From Methylobacterium sp. J-026 (GTDB taxonomy: Bacteria > Pseudomonadota > Alphaproteobacteria > Rhizobiales > Beijerinckiaceae): DNA of 55,281 nt. The notes beneath the pieces are model-generated. The model was not told the origin of the DNA, did not search any database, and saw nothing but the letters and a program-made list of their open reading frames with translations. Shown piece after piece: positions 42,391 to 50,749 of the stretch (positions within the stretch are counted from its first letter, which is position 1; every line of letters begins with the position of its first letter). The stretch spans positions 1 to 55,281 of the forward strand of contig NZ_JAKSYC010000181.1 of the NCBI RefSeq assembly GCF_022829585.1, written 5' to 3'. Made by a program: the position numbers and the translations under genes.

Positions 42391-43539
42391 TCACTCGAAG
42401 ACGATCTTCGGCGCCGTCCGCCCGGCCGGCGCCCCGGACAGGTTCGCCCAGAGCTGGGCGGCGATGGCGCGGTAGACCTTGGCGTGGGGCCCATCGGGAT
42501 CGGTCGCCACCACGGGCCGGCCGGAATCCGAGGTCTCGCGGATGATCATGTCGAGGGGCACCTCGCCGAGGAACGGCACGCCGAGGCGCTGCGCCTCGAT
42601 CCGCGCGCCGCCATGCCCGAAGATGTGCGAGGCGTGGCCGCAATTCGGGCAGACGAAGGTCGCCATGTTCTCGATCACGCCGAGGATCGGCACCGCGACC
42701 TTCTTGAACATGGTCACGCCCCGGCGGGCGTCGATCAGCGCGAGATCCTGGGGCGTCGAGACAATCACGGCGCCGGAGAGCGGCGTCGCCTGCGCCATGG
42801 TGAGTTGCGCGTCGCCGGTGCCGGGGGGCATGTCGACGATGAGCACGTCGAGTTCGCCCCAGAGCACGTCGCGCAGCATCTGGGTGATGGCCGATTGCAC
42901 CATCGGCCCGCGCCAGATCATCGCCGTCTCGGGCTCGATCAGGAAGCCGATCGACATGACCTTGAGGCCGTAGCCGACCATCGGCTCCATGGCCTTGTTG
43001 TCGACGACATTGGGCTTGCCCGCCAGGCCGAACAGTTTTGGCACCGACGGCCCGTAGATGTCAGCATCGAGCAGGCCGACCTTCAGCCCCTGGGCCTGAA
43101 GCGCGAGGGCGAGGTTGCAGGCGGTCGTGGACTTGCCGACGCCGCCCTTGCCGGAGGCGACCGCCACGATGTGGCGCACGCCGGCGATCTGCGGCCCCTG
43201 GTTCGGCGGCGCGCCGGGCCGGGGCGGGGCGACCGGGGGCGGTGTCACGGGGCGCGGCGCGGCGCCGCTCTGGGCCGGATGGCCCGGGCCCCGCTCGGAG
43301 GTCAGGCTCGCGAACACCCCCGAGACGCCCGGCATCTGCAGGACGCGCCCCTCCGCTTGCCGCCGCACCGGCTCGAACCGCTCGGCCTCGCTGGCATCGA
43401 CCAGGATCGAGAACATCACCCGGTTGCTCGGATCGACCACGACCTCCGACAGCCGGCCCGAGCCGGGCAGGGTGGTGCCGGCGGCATCGACGGTGACGCT
43501 GGCGAGCGCCTTCAGCACGTCGTCGCGGGTGATCGCCAA
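42391..43539 (-). CDS. mrp: Mrp/ApbC-family Fe-S cluster carrier ATPase
   Basis: P-loop ATPase of 382 residues that carries iron-sulfur clusters to target proteins. The N-terminal MIP18/DUF59-like domain starts AITRDDVLKALASVTV, followed by a Pro-rich linker, the deviant Walker A VASGKGGVGKSTTACNLALA (about 130-149), GLLDADIYGPSVPKLFG, VDMPPGTGDAQLTMAQ and the cluster-binding CPNCG (CxxC). The frame is open to an ATG at 43578, but GGAGG with a 5-base spacer lies directly before TTG 43539, and the family normally begins with this sequence, so TTG is chosen. mobA follows. Confidence 0.95.
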   Translation of the reverse strand: MAITRDDVLKALASVTVDAAGTTLPGSGRLSEVVVDPSNRVMFSILVDASEAERFEPVRRQAEGRVLQMPGVSGVFASLTSERGPGHPAQSGAAPRPVTPPPVAPPRPGAPPNQGPQIAGVRHIVAVASGKGGVGKSTTACNLALALQAQGLKVGLLDADIYGPSVPKLFGLAGKPNVVDNKAMEPMVGYGLKVMSIGFLIEPETAMIWRGPMVQSAITQMLRDVLWGELDVLIVDMPPGTGDAQLTMAQATPLSGAVIVSTPQDLALIDARRGVTMFKKVAVPILGVIENMATFVCPNCGHASHIFGHGGARIEAQRLGVPFLGEVPLDMIIRETSDSGRPVVATDPDGPHAKVYRAIAAQLWANLSGAPAGRTAPKIVFE

Positions 43540-43711
43540 GTCGTCCTCCACGGGGGAAAGTCGGTATGTCAGCTGCATGTAACTAAGCGCGGCGAGAACA
43601 CCAGACCCCGGACAGCGATTCGGGTCAGACCGGGCTCTCACGCAGGATGCACCGATCCGCTCTGGAAAGATCCGGTCGCTGGCCGTACACTTTGCCCGAT
43701 CGGAGGCGGCA

Positions 43712-44029
43712 ATGGCCGATGCAGAGCGATCTGACGATGCGCGGACGCGGCGGCGACGGGCGGAACGGCTGGAAACGCGCGTCACGGCGGAACAGAAGGC
43801 GTTGATCACGCACGCTGCGGCCCTCGAAGGGCGCAGCGTCACCGATTTCGTCCTGACAAGCCTCCAGGATGCCGCCAAGCGCGCCATCGCCGAGCACGCG
43901 ATGATCGAATTGAGTGTCCGGGACTCCCGCGCCTTCGTGGAGGCCCTGGTCGAGCCTCGCGAACCGGGCCGGCGGATGCGGGAACGGGTCGCGACCTTCC
44001 GGACGCGGATGGGCGACGACGCGACGTGA
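43712..44029 (+). CDS. TacA-type antitoxin (DUF1778)
   Basis: The 105-residue DNA-binding antitoxin is expected to neutralise the acetyltransferase toxin that follows and to repress the operon. A ribbon-helix-helix segment lies at about 19-58 (RLETRVTAEQKALITHAAAL, then GRSVTDFVLTSLQDAAKRAI), and the C-terminal toxin-binding tail begins at SVRDSRAFVEALVEP. These match DUF1778 closely. CGGAGG precedes the ATG. Its stop overlaps the toxin GTG (GTGA). It is divergent from mrp; the 170-base gap should hold the autoregulated promoter (a TACACT at 43686 is a possible -10). Confidence 0.93.
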   Translation: MADAERSDDARTRRRRAERLETRVTAEQKALITHAAALEGRSVTDFVLTSLQDAAKRAIAEHAMIELSVRDSRAFVEALVEPREPGRRMRERVATFRTRMGDDAT

Positions 44030-44550
44030 ACGGCTCGTCGATGCCGGTCATCGCCGCCCTCGACCCGGCGCGGCACGACCGGTCCCGTTTCGCCTGCGGT
44101 GTCGAGGCGCTGGACCGCTACCTCCGCATGCAGGCCGGACAGGATGCGCGGCGGCGCGTGGCTGCCCCCTACGTTCTTCTGGAACCGCCATCGGCCGCCG
44201 TCATCGGGTTCTACACCCTCTCGAACACCTCGATCCGGTCGGCCGAGCTGCCGGCGACGCTCGTCAAGAAGTTGCCGCGCTACCCCATCCTGCCCGCGAC
44301 ATTACTTGGCCGACTGGCGGTCGATGGGACGCGGCGCGGAGAGGGCTTCGGCACGCTCCTTCTCCTCGACGCGTTCCGACGCTGCCTCAGGAGCGAGGCA
44401 GCCACCCTGGCGGTCGTCGTCGACGCGAAGGACGCGGCCGCAGCCTCGTTCTACGAGCGCCACGAATTCCTGCGGTTGACCGATCTGCCTGACCGGCTCT
44501 TCAAGCCGATGGCTGAGATCGAGGCGCTGTTCGCGAAAGCGGGTTCGTGA
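44026..44550 (+). CDS. TacT-type GNAT toxin (tRNA acetyltransferase)
   Basis: GNAT-fold acetyltransferase of 174 residues. TacT-like toxins acetylate the amino group of charged tRNAs and so stop translation. The features are FACGVEALDRYLRMQAGQDA (about 22-41), YVLLEPPSAAVIGFYTLS, the acetyl-CoA loop RRGEGFG (about 103-109) and the catalytic Tyr in SFYERHEFLRL (about 142-152). The GTG overlaps the antitoxin stop; an ATG five codons later (44041) is an alternative. The key Gly residues and Tyr are present, so the toxin looks active. Confidence 0.93.
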   Translation: MNGSSMPVIAALDPARHDRSRFACGVEALDRYLRMQAGQDARRRVAAPYVLLEPPSAAVIGFYTLSNTSIRSAELPATLVKKLPRYPILPATLLGRLAVDGTRRGEGFGTLLLLDAFRRCLRSEAATLAVVVDAKDAAAASFYERHEFLRLTDLPDRLFKPMAEIEALFAKAGS

Positions 44551-44563
44551 AACGACGGGACGC

Positions 44564-44856
44564 TCAACGCGCCGACGGGCGCGCGATGACGGTGTAGGTT
44601 TCCATCGGGCCGCGCACCACGGTCCCGTCGCCGCGCCTGTCGAGGCCGTGGCGCTCGTGGCGGCAGCCGAGCGGGCCGCGGAGCCGCTTCACGCGCTCGA
44701 TATGCACGCTGCCGGAGCGCCGGTGCGAGAAGTCGTGGCCCGCGATGCGCACGCCCGCGCCGAAGCGCACCTCCGCGGCCGCCGGCAGGACGGGGAAGCC
44801 GAGCGCGCCCATCACCAGCAGCGTGGCACTGCGGTTTCCACCCGAACGGCCCCCAT
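44564..44856 (-). pseudogene. Exported protein gene with a frameshift in the signal peptide
   Basis: The long frame ends at 44564 and encodes LLVMGALGFPVLPAAAEVRF followed by a basic Gly/His/Arg-rich domain (GHDFSHRRSGSVHIERVK, later GPLGCRHERHGLDRR). It has no good start of its own. Upstream, ATG 44856 with ribosome site GGGAGG opens another frame, MGAVRVETAV, that stops after about 14 codons. Removing one base near 44840 joins the two into a perfect signal peptide (n-region with Arg, hydrophobic core, AAA-E cleavage). So the gene is probably broken by a single-base insertion, or the sequence has an error here. No family was recognised. Confidence 0.6.
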
Positions 44857-45009
44857 GCGAACCTCCCTCACCGCGCGAGCACGCTGAACCAACGGGAGAT
44901 TGATCCGTTGTCGGGGCAGCCTTCAGGCGGGGACCTCTCCGGCGCGCGCCCGCGCACCGGCGAATCGCCGTCCGGACAGACCGACGAGACGCGTTAGGAG
45001 ACGACATTC

Positions 45010-45513
45010 ATGCATCAGGGCAACCACCGCGACCACGAGGGCGCGAAGAAGCTGTTCGAGCTCATCAAGGACGTGAAGATCGCCATGATGACCACCACCG
45101 ATTCCGACGGGACGCTCAACAGCCGCCCGATGTGGAACAACGACGCCGACGAGAACGGCGACCTGTGGTTCTTCACCAAGCTGCACTCGCCCAAGACCGA
45201 GGAGATCAGCAAGGACAACCAGGTGAACCTCGCCTATTCCGACCCGTCGAGCCAGACCTACGTGTCGGTGGCCGGCAAGGCCGAGATCGTCCGCGATCAG
45301 GCCAAGATCGACGCGAAGTGGAATGAGAGCCTCAAGACCTGGTTCCCGAACGGCAAGAACGACCCCGAGGTGGCGCTGCTCCGCGTCCATCCGGAGAAGG
45401 GCGAGTACTGGGACAGCCCCAACAGCACGATGCTGCACCTCTACGGCTACGTGAAAGCCTCGCTCACCGGCGAGAGCCCTAAGACCGACACCAAGAAGGT
45501 CGATCTCGCCTGA
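45010..45513 (+). CDS. General-stress-type pyridoxamine 5'-phosphate oxidase-like protein
   Basis: Split-barrel flavin-binding protein of 167 residues resembling general stress protein 26 (for example XAC2369-type flavin binders). It shows LFELIKDVKIAMMTTTDSDG (about 15-34), SRPMWNNDADENGDLWFFTK (about 38-57) and YVSVAGKAEIVRD. The ATG at 45010 is preceded by AGGAG. Its base composition is lower in GC and its codon use more selective than its neighbours, typical of a well-expressed gene. A strong intrinsic terminator follows, so it is monocistronic. Confidence 0.93.
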   Translation: MHQGNHRDHEGAKKLFELIKDVKIAMMTTTDSDGTLNSRPMWNNDADENGDLWFFTKLHSPKTEEISKDNQVNLAYSDPSSQTYVSVAGKAEIVRDQAKIDAKWNESLKTWFPNGKNDPEVALLRVHPEKGEYWDSPNSTMLHLYGYVKASLTGESPKTDTKKVDLA

Positions 45514-45543
45514 TCGTTCGCGTTCGGACGACGCGGGTCTCGG

Positions 45544-45577
45544 GGGCGGCGCGCCGGATCGGCGGGCCGCCCTTTTT
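45544..45577 (+). terminator. Rho-independent terminator after the stress protein gene
   Basis: Stem GGGCGGC / GCCGCCC, extended inside by CCG/CGG, with a short loop, is followed at once by five T. It lies 30 bases after the stop and is one of the best intrinsic terminators in the window. Confidence 0.8.
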
Positions 45578-45639
45578 CTTGACGCGGGCGGGTGGGGCAT
45601 GCGCTCTGCGCGATCGAAGCGCGGCAGAGTGCCAAGAGA

Positions 45640-46932
45640 ATGCTCGATCTGGCCAAGCGGGTCTACGATCACAGCTTCCGCATCGACCCGGTCGTGCGGT
45701 CGCTGCTCGACACGGATTTCTACAAGCTGCTGATGGCGCAATCGATCCTGCGCCGGCACCCGGACATCCGCACCACCTTCGGCATCACCAACCGGACGCG
45801 GCGGATCCGCATCGCCGACGAGGTCGATGCCGGGCTGCTGCGCGAGCAGCTCGATCACGCCCGCACGCTGCGCCTCAGCAAGGGCGAGGTAACGTGGCTG
45901 CGCGGCAACGTCTTCCGCGGCCAGGGCCGGATCCTCGAGCCCGAGTTCGTGGCGTGGTTGGAGGATTTCCGGCTCCCGGACTACGAACTCGCCGTCCAGG
46001 ACGGCCAGTACGAGCTGACCTTCCACGGCCCCTGGGTCGAGACCACCCTATGGGAGGTGCCGGCGCTGGCGATCCTCAACGAGCTGCGGGCCCGGGCCGT
46101 GCTGCGCGGTCTGGGCAAGCTCGACCTGCAGGTGCTCTACGCCCGGGCCATGACCCGGGTCTGGGAGAAGATCCAGCGGCTGCAGAAGCTGCCGGACCTG
46201 TCGGTGGCGGATTTCGGCACCCGCCGCCGCCACGGCTTCCTCTGGCAGGATTGGTGCGTGCAGGCCATGGCGGAGGGTCTGGGGAACGCGTTCCTCGGCA
46301 CCTCGAACTGCCTGATCGCCGCCCGGCAGGAGGTCGAGCCGGTGGGCACCAACGCCCACGAATTGCCGATGGTCTACGCGGCGCTCGCCGAGGACGATGC
46401 GGCGCTCGCCGCCGCCCCCTACGCGGTGCTGGCCGACTGGCAGGAGGATTACGGCGGCAACCTCCTGGTGATCCTTCCGGACACCTACGGCACCACCGGC
46501 TTCCTGGCGAACGCCCCCGAATGGGTGAGCGGCTGGACCGGGATCCGCATCGACTCGAAGGACCCGATCGAGGGCGGCGAGGAGGTGATCCGGTTCTGGC
46601 AGGGCCGCGGGCACGATCCCCGGGACAAGCTCGCGATCTTCTCCGACGGGCTCGACATCGACGAGATCGAGCGCATCCACGCCCGGTTCCACGGGCGGAT
46701 GCGCATCGGCTACGGCTGGGGCACCCTGCTCACCAATGACTTCCGCGGCCTCCTTCCGGACGGCAAGCTCGACCCGGTCTCGATCGTCTGCAAGGTCACG
46801 GAGGCGAACGGGCGGCCGACCGTCAAGCTCTCCGACAACCCCACCAAGGCGCAGGGTCCGGCCGAGGATATCGCCCGCTACCGCCGGGTTTTCGGCGTGG
46901 GCGCGCAGGAGGCGCTGCCGGTGGTGGTGTGA
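45640..46932 (+). CDS. pncB: Nicotinate phosphoribosyltransferase
   Basis: NAD-salvage enzyme that converts nicotinate and PRPP (with ATP) to nicotinate mononucleotide. The 430 residues compare with about 400 in E. coli. The N-terminal segment has SLLDTDFYKLLMAQSILRRH (about 22-41), the core signature is VADFGTRRRHGFLWQ (about 189-203), and NCLIAARQEVEPVGTNAHEL contains the expected phospho-His of GT(N)AHE. C-terminal IFSDGLDIDEIERIHARF and GYGWGTLLTNDF bind the phosphoribosyl group. ATG 45640 is preferred; a GTG at 45592 is in frame but lies too close to the upstream terminator. Confidence 0.96.
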   Translation: MLDLAKRVYDHSFRIDPVVRSLLDTDFYKLLMAQSILRRHPDIRTTFGITNRTRRIRIADEVDAGLLREQLDHARTLRLSKGEVTWLRGNVFRGQGRILEPEFVAWLEDFRLPDYELAVQDGQYELTFHGPWVETTLWEVPALAILNELRARAVLRGLGKLDLQVLYARAMTRVWEKIQRLQKLPDLSVADFGTRRRHGFLWQDWCVQAMAEGLGNAFLGTSNCLIAARQEVEPVGTNAHELPMVYAALAEDDAALAAAPYAVLADWQEDYGGNLLVILPDTYGTTGFLANAPEWVSGWTGIRIDSKDPIEGGEEVIRFWQGRGHDPRDKLAIFSDGLDIDEIERIHARFHGRMRIGYGWGTLLTNDFRGLLPDGKLDPVSIVCKVTEANGRPTVKLSDNPTKAQGPAEDIARYRRVFGVGAQEALPVVV

Positions 46933-46934
46933 GC

Positions 46935-46966
46935 GCCGGTTTCACCGGCCGCGGCGTGAAACCGGC
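46935..46966. terminator. Hairpin after pncB
   Basis: GCCGGTTTCAC / GTGAAACCGGC is a perfect 11-bp inverted repeat with a 10-base loop, two bases after the pncB stop. There is no T-tract. It is likely a transcription end or 3'-stabilising structure. Confidence 0.5.
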
Positions 46967-47047
46967 CGGCTGACGGCGGGCGGCGCGGAGTGGTATGGCG
47001 TCGACCAATGGGATCGCCGTCCGCGGCCGCCCCCACGGGAGAACGCC

Positions 47048-48499
47048 ATGTCGATGAATCGCCGCTCGCTCATCGGTGCCGCGGGCCTCGCCCTCGCGGG
47101 GCCAGCCCTCGAAGGGGCGCAGGCCGCCGAGGCTTCGAAGCCCGCCGCGAAGGCGCCGCCGCCCGTCACGAAAATCCTCGCGCAGTGGATCCTCGGATCC
47201 TCCTACGACACCCTGCCGGAGCCAGTCCGCCGGGAAGGCGTGCGCAGCTTCCTCAACTGGGTCGGCGTGGCGGTGGGCGGCTCGCACCACGAGACCGTGA
47301 ACGTGGCGGTCTCGGCCCTCCAGCCCTTCTCGGGGCCGCCCCAGGCCGGGCTGTTCGGCCGGACCGAGCGGTTCGACATCATGAACGCCGCCTTCCTCAA
47401 CGGCGTGGCGAGCCACATTTTCGACTTCGACGACACCCACCTGAAGACGATCATCCACCCCGCCGGCCCGGTCGCCTCGGCGATCCTGGCCTATGCCGAG
47501 ATGAAGCCGGTCTCCGGCAAGGCCTTCCTCGACGCCCTGGTGGTGGGGATCGAGACCGAGTGCCGGATCGGCAACGCCGTCTATCCGAACCACTACGATG
47601 CCGGCTGGCACATCACCGGCACCTGCGGGCCCTTCGGCGCGGCCGCGGCCGCCGGCAAGCTGATGGGGCTGACCGAGCAGCAGATGGTCTACGCGCTGGG
47701 GCTCGCCGCCTCGCAGCCGGTGGGCCTGCGCGAATCCTTCGGCTCGATGAACAAGAGCTTCAACCCGGGCCGGGCGGCGGCGAACGGCCTGTTCGCGGCG
47801 ATCCTGGCGGCCAAGGGCTATACGTCCTCGGACGGGATGATCGAGGCCAGGCGCGGCTGGGCCAACACGATCTCCACCAAGCAGGATTGGTCCGAGATCA
47901 CCGACGGCCTCGGCACCCGCTACGAGTCCCTGCTGAACACCTACAAGCCCTTCGCCTGCGGCATCGTCATGCACCCGACGATCGACGCGGCGGTCCAGAT
48001 CCGCGATCAGGACCACATCCGGCCCGAGGACATCGCCCGCGTCGACCTGAAGGTCCACCCCCTCGTACTGGAGCTGACCGGCAAGACCGCCCCGAAGACC
48101 GGCCTGGAGGGCAAGTTCAGCATCTACCACGCGGCCGCGGTGGCCTTCGTGGAGGGGGCGGGCGGCGAGAAGCAGTTCAGCGACCGGGCGGTGAACGATC
48201 CGCGGGTGGTGGCTCTGCGCCGGAAGGTGATGCCGGTGGTCACCCCCGGCATCGACGCCGCCCAGGTCGACATGACCGTGACCCTGAACGACGGGCGGGT
48301 GTTCCACCGGTTCATCGCGCACGCCATCGGCAGCGTCGAGACACCGATGTCCGACGCGCAGCTGGAGGCGAAGTTCGCCGACCTCGCGGCCGGCGTGCTG
48401 CCGGAGGCGCAGGCCAAGCGGGTGATGCAGCTGTGCTGGTCGCTGCCCGATCTCGAGGATGCGGGCGCGGTGGCCCGAGCGGGGGTGCAGGGGGCGTAA
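47048..48499 (+). CDS. MmgE/PrpD-family protein with twin-Arg-like signal
   Basis: MmgE/PrpD fold protein of 483 residues. The N-terminus (NRRSLIGAAGLALAGPALEG, then AQA) looks like a Tat signal, followed by a Lys/Pro-rich linker. The body has GVRSFLNWVGVAVGGSHHET (about 64-83), ASHIFDFDDTHLKTIIHPAG (about 121-140), GVIMHPTIDA-like YKPFACGIVMHPTIDAAVQI (about 299-318) and a typical C-terminal domain. Relatives include 2-methylcitrate dehydratase and cis-aconitate decarboxylase; the present substrate is unknown. It is a distant paralogue of the gene at 22029, which has a similar leader. Confidence 0.87.
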   Translation: MSMNRRSLIGAAGLALAGPALEGAQAAEASKPAAKAPPPVTKILAQWILGSSYDTLPEPVRREGVRSFLNWVGVAVGGSHHETVNVAVSALQPFSGPPQAGLFGRTERFDIMNAAFLNGVASHIFDFDDTHLKTIIHPAGPVASAILAYAEMKPVSGKAFLDALVVGIETECRIGNAVYPNHYDAGWHITGTCGPFGAAAAAGKLMGLTEQQMVYALGLAASQPVGLRESFGSMNKSFNPGRAAANGLFAAILAAKGYTSSDGMIEARRGWANTISTKQDWSEITDGLGTRYESLLNTYKPFACGIVMHPTIDAAVQIRDQDHIRPEDIARVDLKVHPLVLELTGKTAPKTGLEGKFSIYHAAAVAFVEGAGGEKQFSDRAVNDPRVVALRRKVMPVVTPGIDAAQVDMTVTLNDGRVFHRFIAHAIGSVETPMSDAQLEAKFADLAAGVLPEAQAKRVMQLCWSLPDLEDAGAVARAGVQGA

Positions 48500-48612
48500 G
48501 CCGCCGAACGCTCCGCGGGATCGTTTTCCGGCCCCGTGCCGTTCCCCGTGCGCGCGGCCTCGTCCGACCCCGGCGGGCGCCCGCCTGTGGCGTTCGGGGC
48601 GTGGATCGCAGC

Positions 48613-50619
48613 ATGGGCACCAGAACCCCGGTCGGGGCGCAGCCTGAACGCGCGCCGGTTCCGCCGCGGGCGGCCCGCGTCGCCGCCGCCGAGACCCCGC
48701 GGGCCGCGATGGCCTCGCCGGTGGTGGTCGCCGCCACCCTCATTGCGGCCCTGTATTTCGGCCGGGAGATCTTCATCCCGATCGCGATCGCGCTGCTCCT
48801 GTCCTTCGTGCTCACGCCGCTGGTGAACCGCCTGCGGCGCCTGCGCCTTCCCCGGCTGGTGGCGGTGGGGCTGAGCGTCGTCCTGACCCTGGGGATCGTG
48901 GCGACCCTGGCGACCCTGATCGGCTTCCAGGCGGCCGACCTCGCGGGCGACGCCCCGCGCTACCGGGCGACCATCGAGCGCAAGCTCGCCGGGTTGCGCG
49001 AGTCCCCCGCGGGACACCTGATCGAGTCCCTCGCCAAGACCGGACAGGCGCTGCACGGCGGCGGCCAGGAGCCGGCCGGCGCGCAGGGACAGACCGCCCC
49101 GCCGCCTCCGGCGCCGGACCAGGCCCAGCCCGCGCAGAAGCCCGTGCTGGTCGAGCTGATCTCGTCGCCGCCGGGTCCGATCGAGATGCTCCGGACCGTG
49201 CTGTCGCCGGTGATGCCGCCGCTGGCCACCGTGGGCATCGTCTTCGTGGTGCTGCTGTTCGTGCTGATGCAGCGCGAGGACCTGCGCGACCGCATGATCC
49301 GGCTGGCGGGGTCGAGCGACCTGCACCGGACCACCGGGGCGATCGACGACGCGGCCAAGCGGCTGAGCCGCTACTTCGTGGTCCAGCTCGCCCTCAACGC
49401 CGCCTTCGGGGTCGTCATCGGCATCGGCCTCTGGGTGATCGGCGTGCCGAACCCGGCGCTCTGGGCGATCTTCTCGGCGCTGATGCGCTTCATCCCCTAT
49501 CTCGGGGCCGTGCTGTCGGCGATCCTGCCGATGGCGCTCGCCGCCGCGGTCGATCCCGGCTGGAACATGATGATCGCGGTGGCGCTCCTGTTCGTCGTCC
49601 TGGAGCCGCTCACCGGCCAGGTCTTCGAGCCGATCGTCTACGGCCAGTCCACCGGGCTCTCGCCCTTCGCCGTGCTGGTCTCGGCCCTGTTCTGGACCTG
49701 GCTCTGGGGGCCGGTCGGGCTCCTGCTCTCGACGCCGCTCACCGCCTGCCTCGTGGTGCTCGGGCGCCACGTGGAGCATCTCGAATTCCTGGACGTGCTG
49801 TTCGGCGACCGGCCGGCGCTCACGCCCGTCCAGAACTTCTACCAGCGGATCCTCGCGGGTGACGCCGAGGAGGTGCTGGGCCATGCCGAATTGATCCTGC
49901 AGGACTGCGCGCTCTCGTCCTACTACGAGGAGGTCGTCCTCAAGGCCCTCGAACTCGCCGCCCGGGACGCCGCGCGTGGGGTGCTGACCGCCGGGCAGAA
50001 GGCGGCGATGCGCGCTGCCCTCGGCGAGCTGATCGCCGACCTGTCCGACCGGAGCGACGCGGTCGCGGAGGCGGCCGGAGCGGGGAACGGGAGCGCCTGC
50101 AGCCCGCTGCCGATGGGTCCGGCCCCGGACGGCCTGCCGGAGGCCTGGAGGCGGTCGGGTACGGTGCTCTGCGTCTCCGGGCGCGGCTTCCTCGACGAGG
50201 CCGCCGCCGCGATCCTGGCCCAGATCCTGGAGAAGCGCGGGATCGGCGTCCGCACGGTGCCCTTCGCCGAGGCGGCGGCGGCGCGGATCGGGCGATTCGA
50301 GCCCGGTCCGGCCCGGATGGCCTGCGTGGTCACCCTGGCGCCCGAGGGTGCGCCGACCCACCTGCGCCGCTTGGTCCAGCGCCTGGAGGCGCGGATGCCA
50401 GGCGTGCCGGTGCTGCTCGGGCTCTGGCTCGCCCAGGCCGGCGACGGGGCCACATCCGGTGCGGCGGAGCCGATGACGGAGGGGGACCGGCAGGCCGGTT
50501 CGCTGCGCGCGATGGTGGAGGCCGTCCTGGCCGCCGCGCAGGCGCCGGATGCCGGGGCGGCCCGCCGTCCGGAGAGCCGCGACGAGGCCAGCCGCGCGCC
50601 GGCCCCGGCCGAGGCATGA
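48613..50619 (+). CDS. AI-2E-family transporter with C-terminal Rossmann-like extension
   Basis: Inner-membrane protein of 668 residues. The first 400 form the AI-2E/PerM-type permease: PVVVAATLIAALYFGREIFI, IALLLSFVLTPLVNRLRRLR, a Pro/Ala/Gln-rich loop (about 155-185), then PIEMLRTVLSPVMPPLATVG and six further helices with GPVGLLLSTPLTACLVVLGR (about 364-383). The tail (about 510-610) reads GTVLCVSGRGFLDEAAAAIL, LEKRGIGVRTVPF, and PGVPVLLGLW, an alternating strand-helix pattern resembling B12-binding or response-regulator-like Rossmann folds. The substrate is unknown; actual AI-2 export is not established for most members. GTG 48601 is an alternative start. Confidence 0.88.
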   Translation: MGTRTPVGAQPERAPVPPRAARVAAAETPRAAMASPVVVAATLIAALYFGREIFIPIAIALLLSFVLTPLVNRLRRLRLPRLVAVGLSVVLTLGIVATLATLIGFQAADLAGDAPRYRATIERKLAGLRESPAGHLIESLAKTGQALHGGGQEPAGAQGQTAPPPPAPDQAQPAQKPVLVELISSPPGPIEMLRTVLSPVMPPLATVGIVFVVLLFVLMQREDLRDRMIRLAGSSDLHRTTGAIDDAAKRLSRYFVVQLALNAAFGVVIGIGLWVIGVPNPALWAIFSALMRFIPYLGAVLSAILPMALAAAVDPGWNMMIAVALLFVVLEPLTGQVFEPIVYGQSTGLSPFAVLVSALFWTWLWGPVGLLLSTPLTACLVVLGRHVEHLEFLDVLFGDRPALTPVQNFYQRILAGDAEEVLGHAELILQDCALSSYYEEVVLKALELAARDAARGVLTAGQKAAMRAALGELIADLSDRSDAVAEAAGAGNGSACSPLPMGPAPDGLPEAWRRSGTVLCVSGRGFLDEAAAAILAQILEKRGIGVRTVPFAEAAAARIGRFEPGPARMACVVTLAPEGAPTHLRRLVQRLEARMPGVPVLLGLWLAQAGDGATSGAAEPMTEGDRQAGSLRAMVEAVLAAAQAPDAGAARRPESRDEASRAPAPAEA

Positions 50620-50651
50620 ATCCAGGGCATGAATCCGGGGCATGAATCCGG
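50613..50651. repeat. Three tandem 13-bp repeats at the end of the AI-2E gene
   Basis: GGCATGAATCCAG, GGCATGAATCCGG and GGCATGAATCCGG follow each other without gap. The first copy contains the TGA stop of the AI-2E-family gene. Each copy carries an ATG directly followed by AATCC. Confidence 0.85.
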
Positions 50652-50749
50652 ACCGCTCCGGGGACTTGACGGCCGGGGGGGCGCACCGGTTTCGTCGCGC
50701 ATCGGCCGCTCGAGCGGGCCGGCCGAAGATGGAACGGGGACGTGATCCG

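Noticed and set aside
42391..44076. Mrp starting far upstream at 44076
   Set aside because: That extension would cover the tacA gene and has no homology to Mrp. A strong ribosome site supports TTG 43539.
44564..45007. A 147-codon minus-strand protein starting at 45007
   Set aside because: The upstream half overlaps the promoter of the stress protein gene and looks non-coding. The real N-terminus is better explained by the frameshifted signal peptide from 44856.
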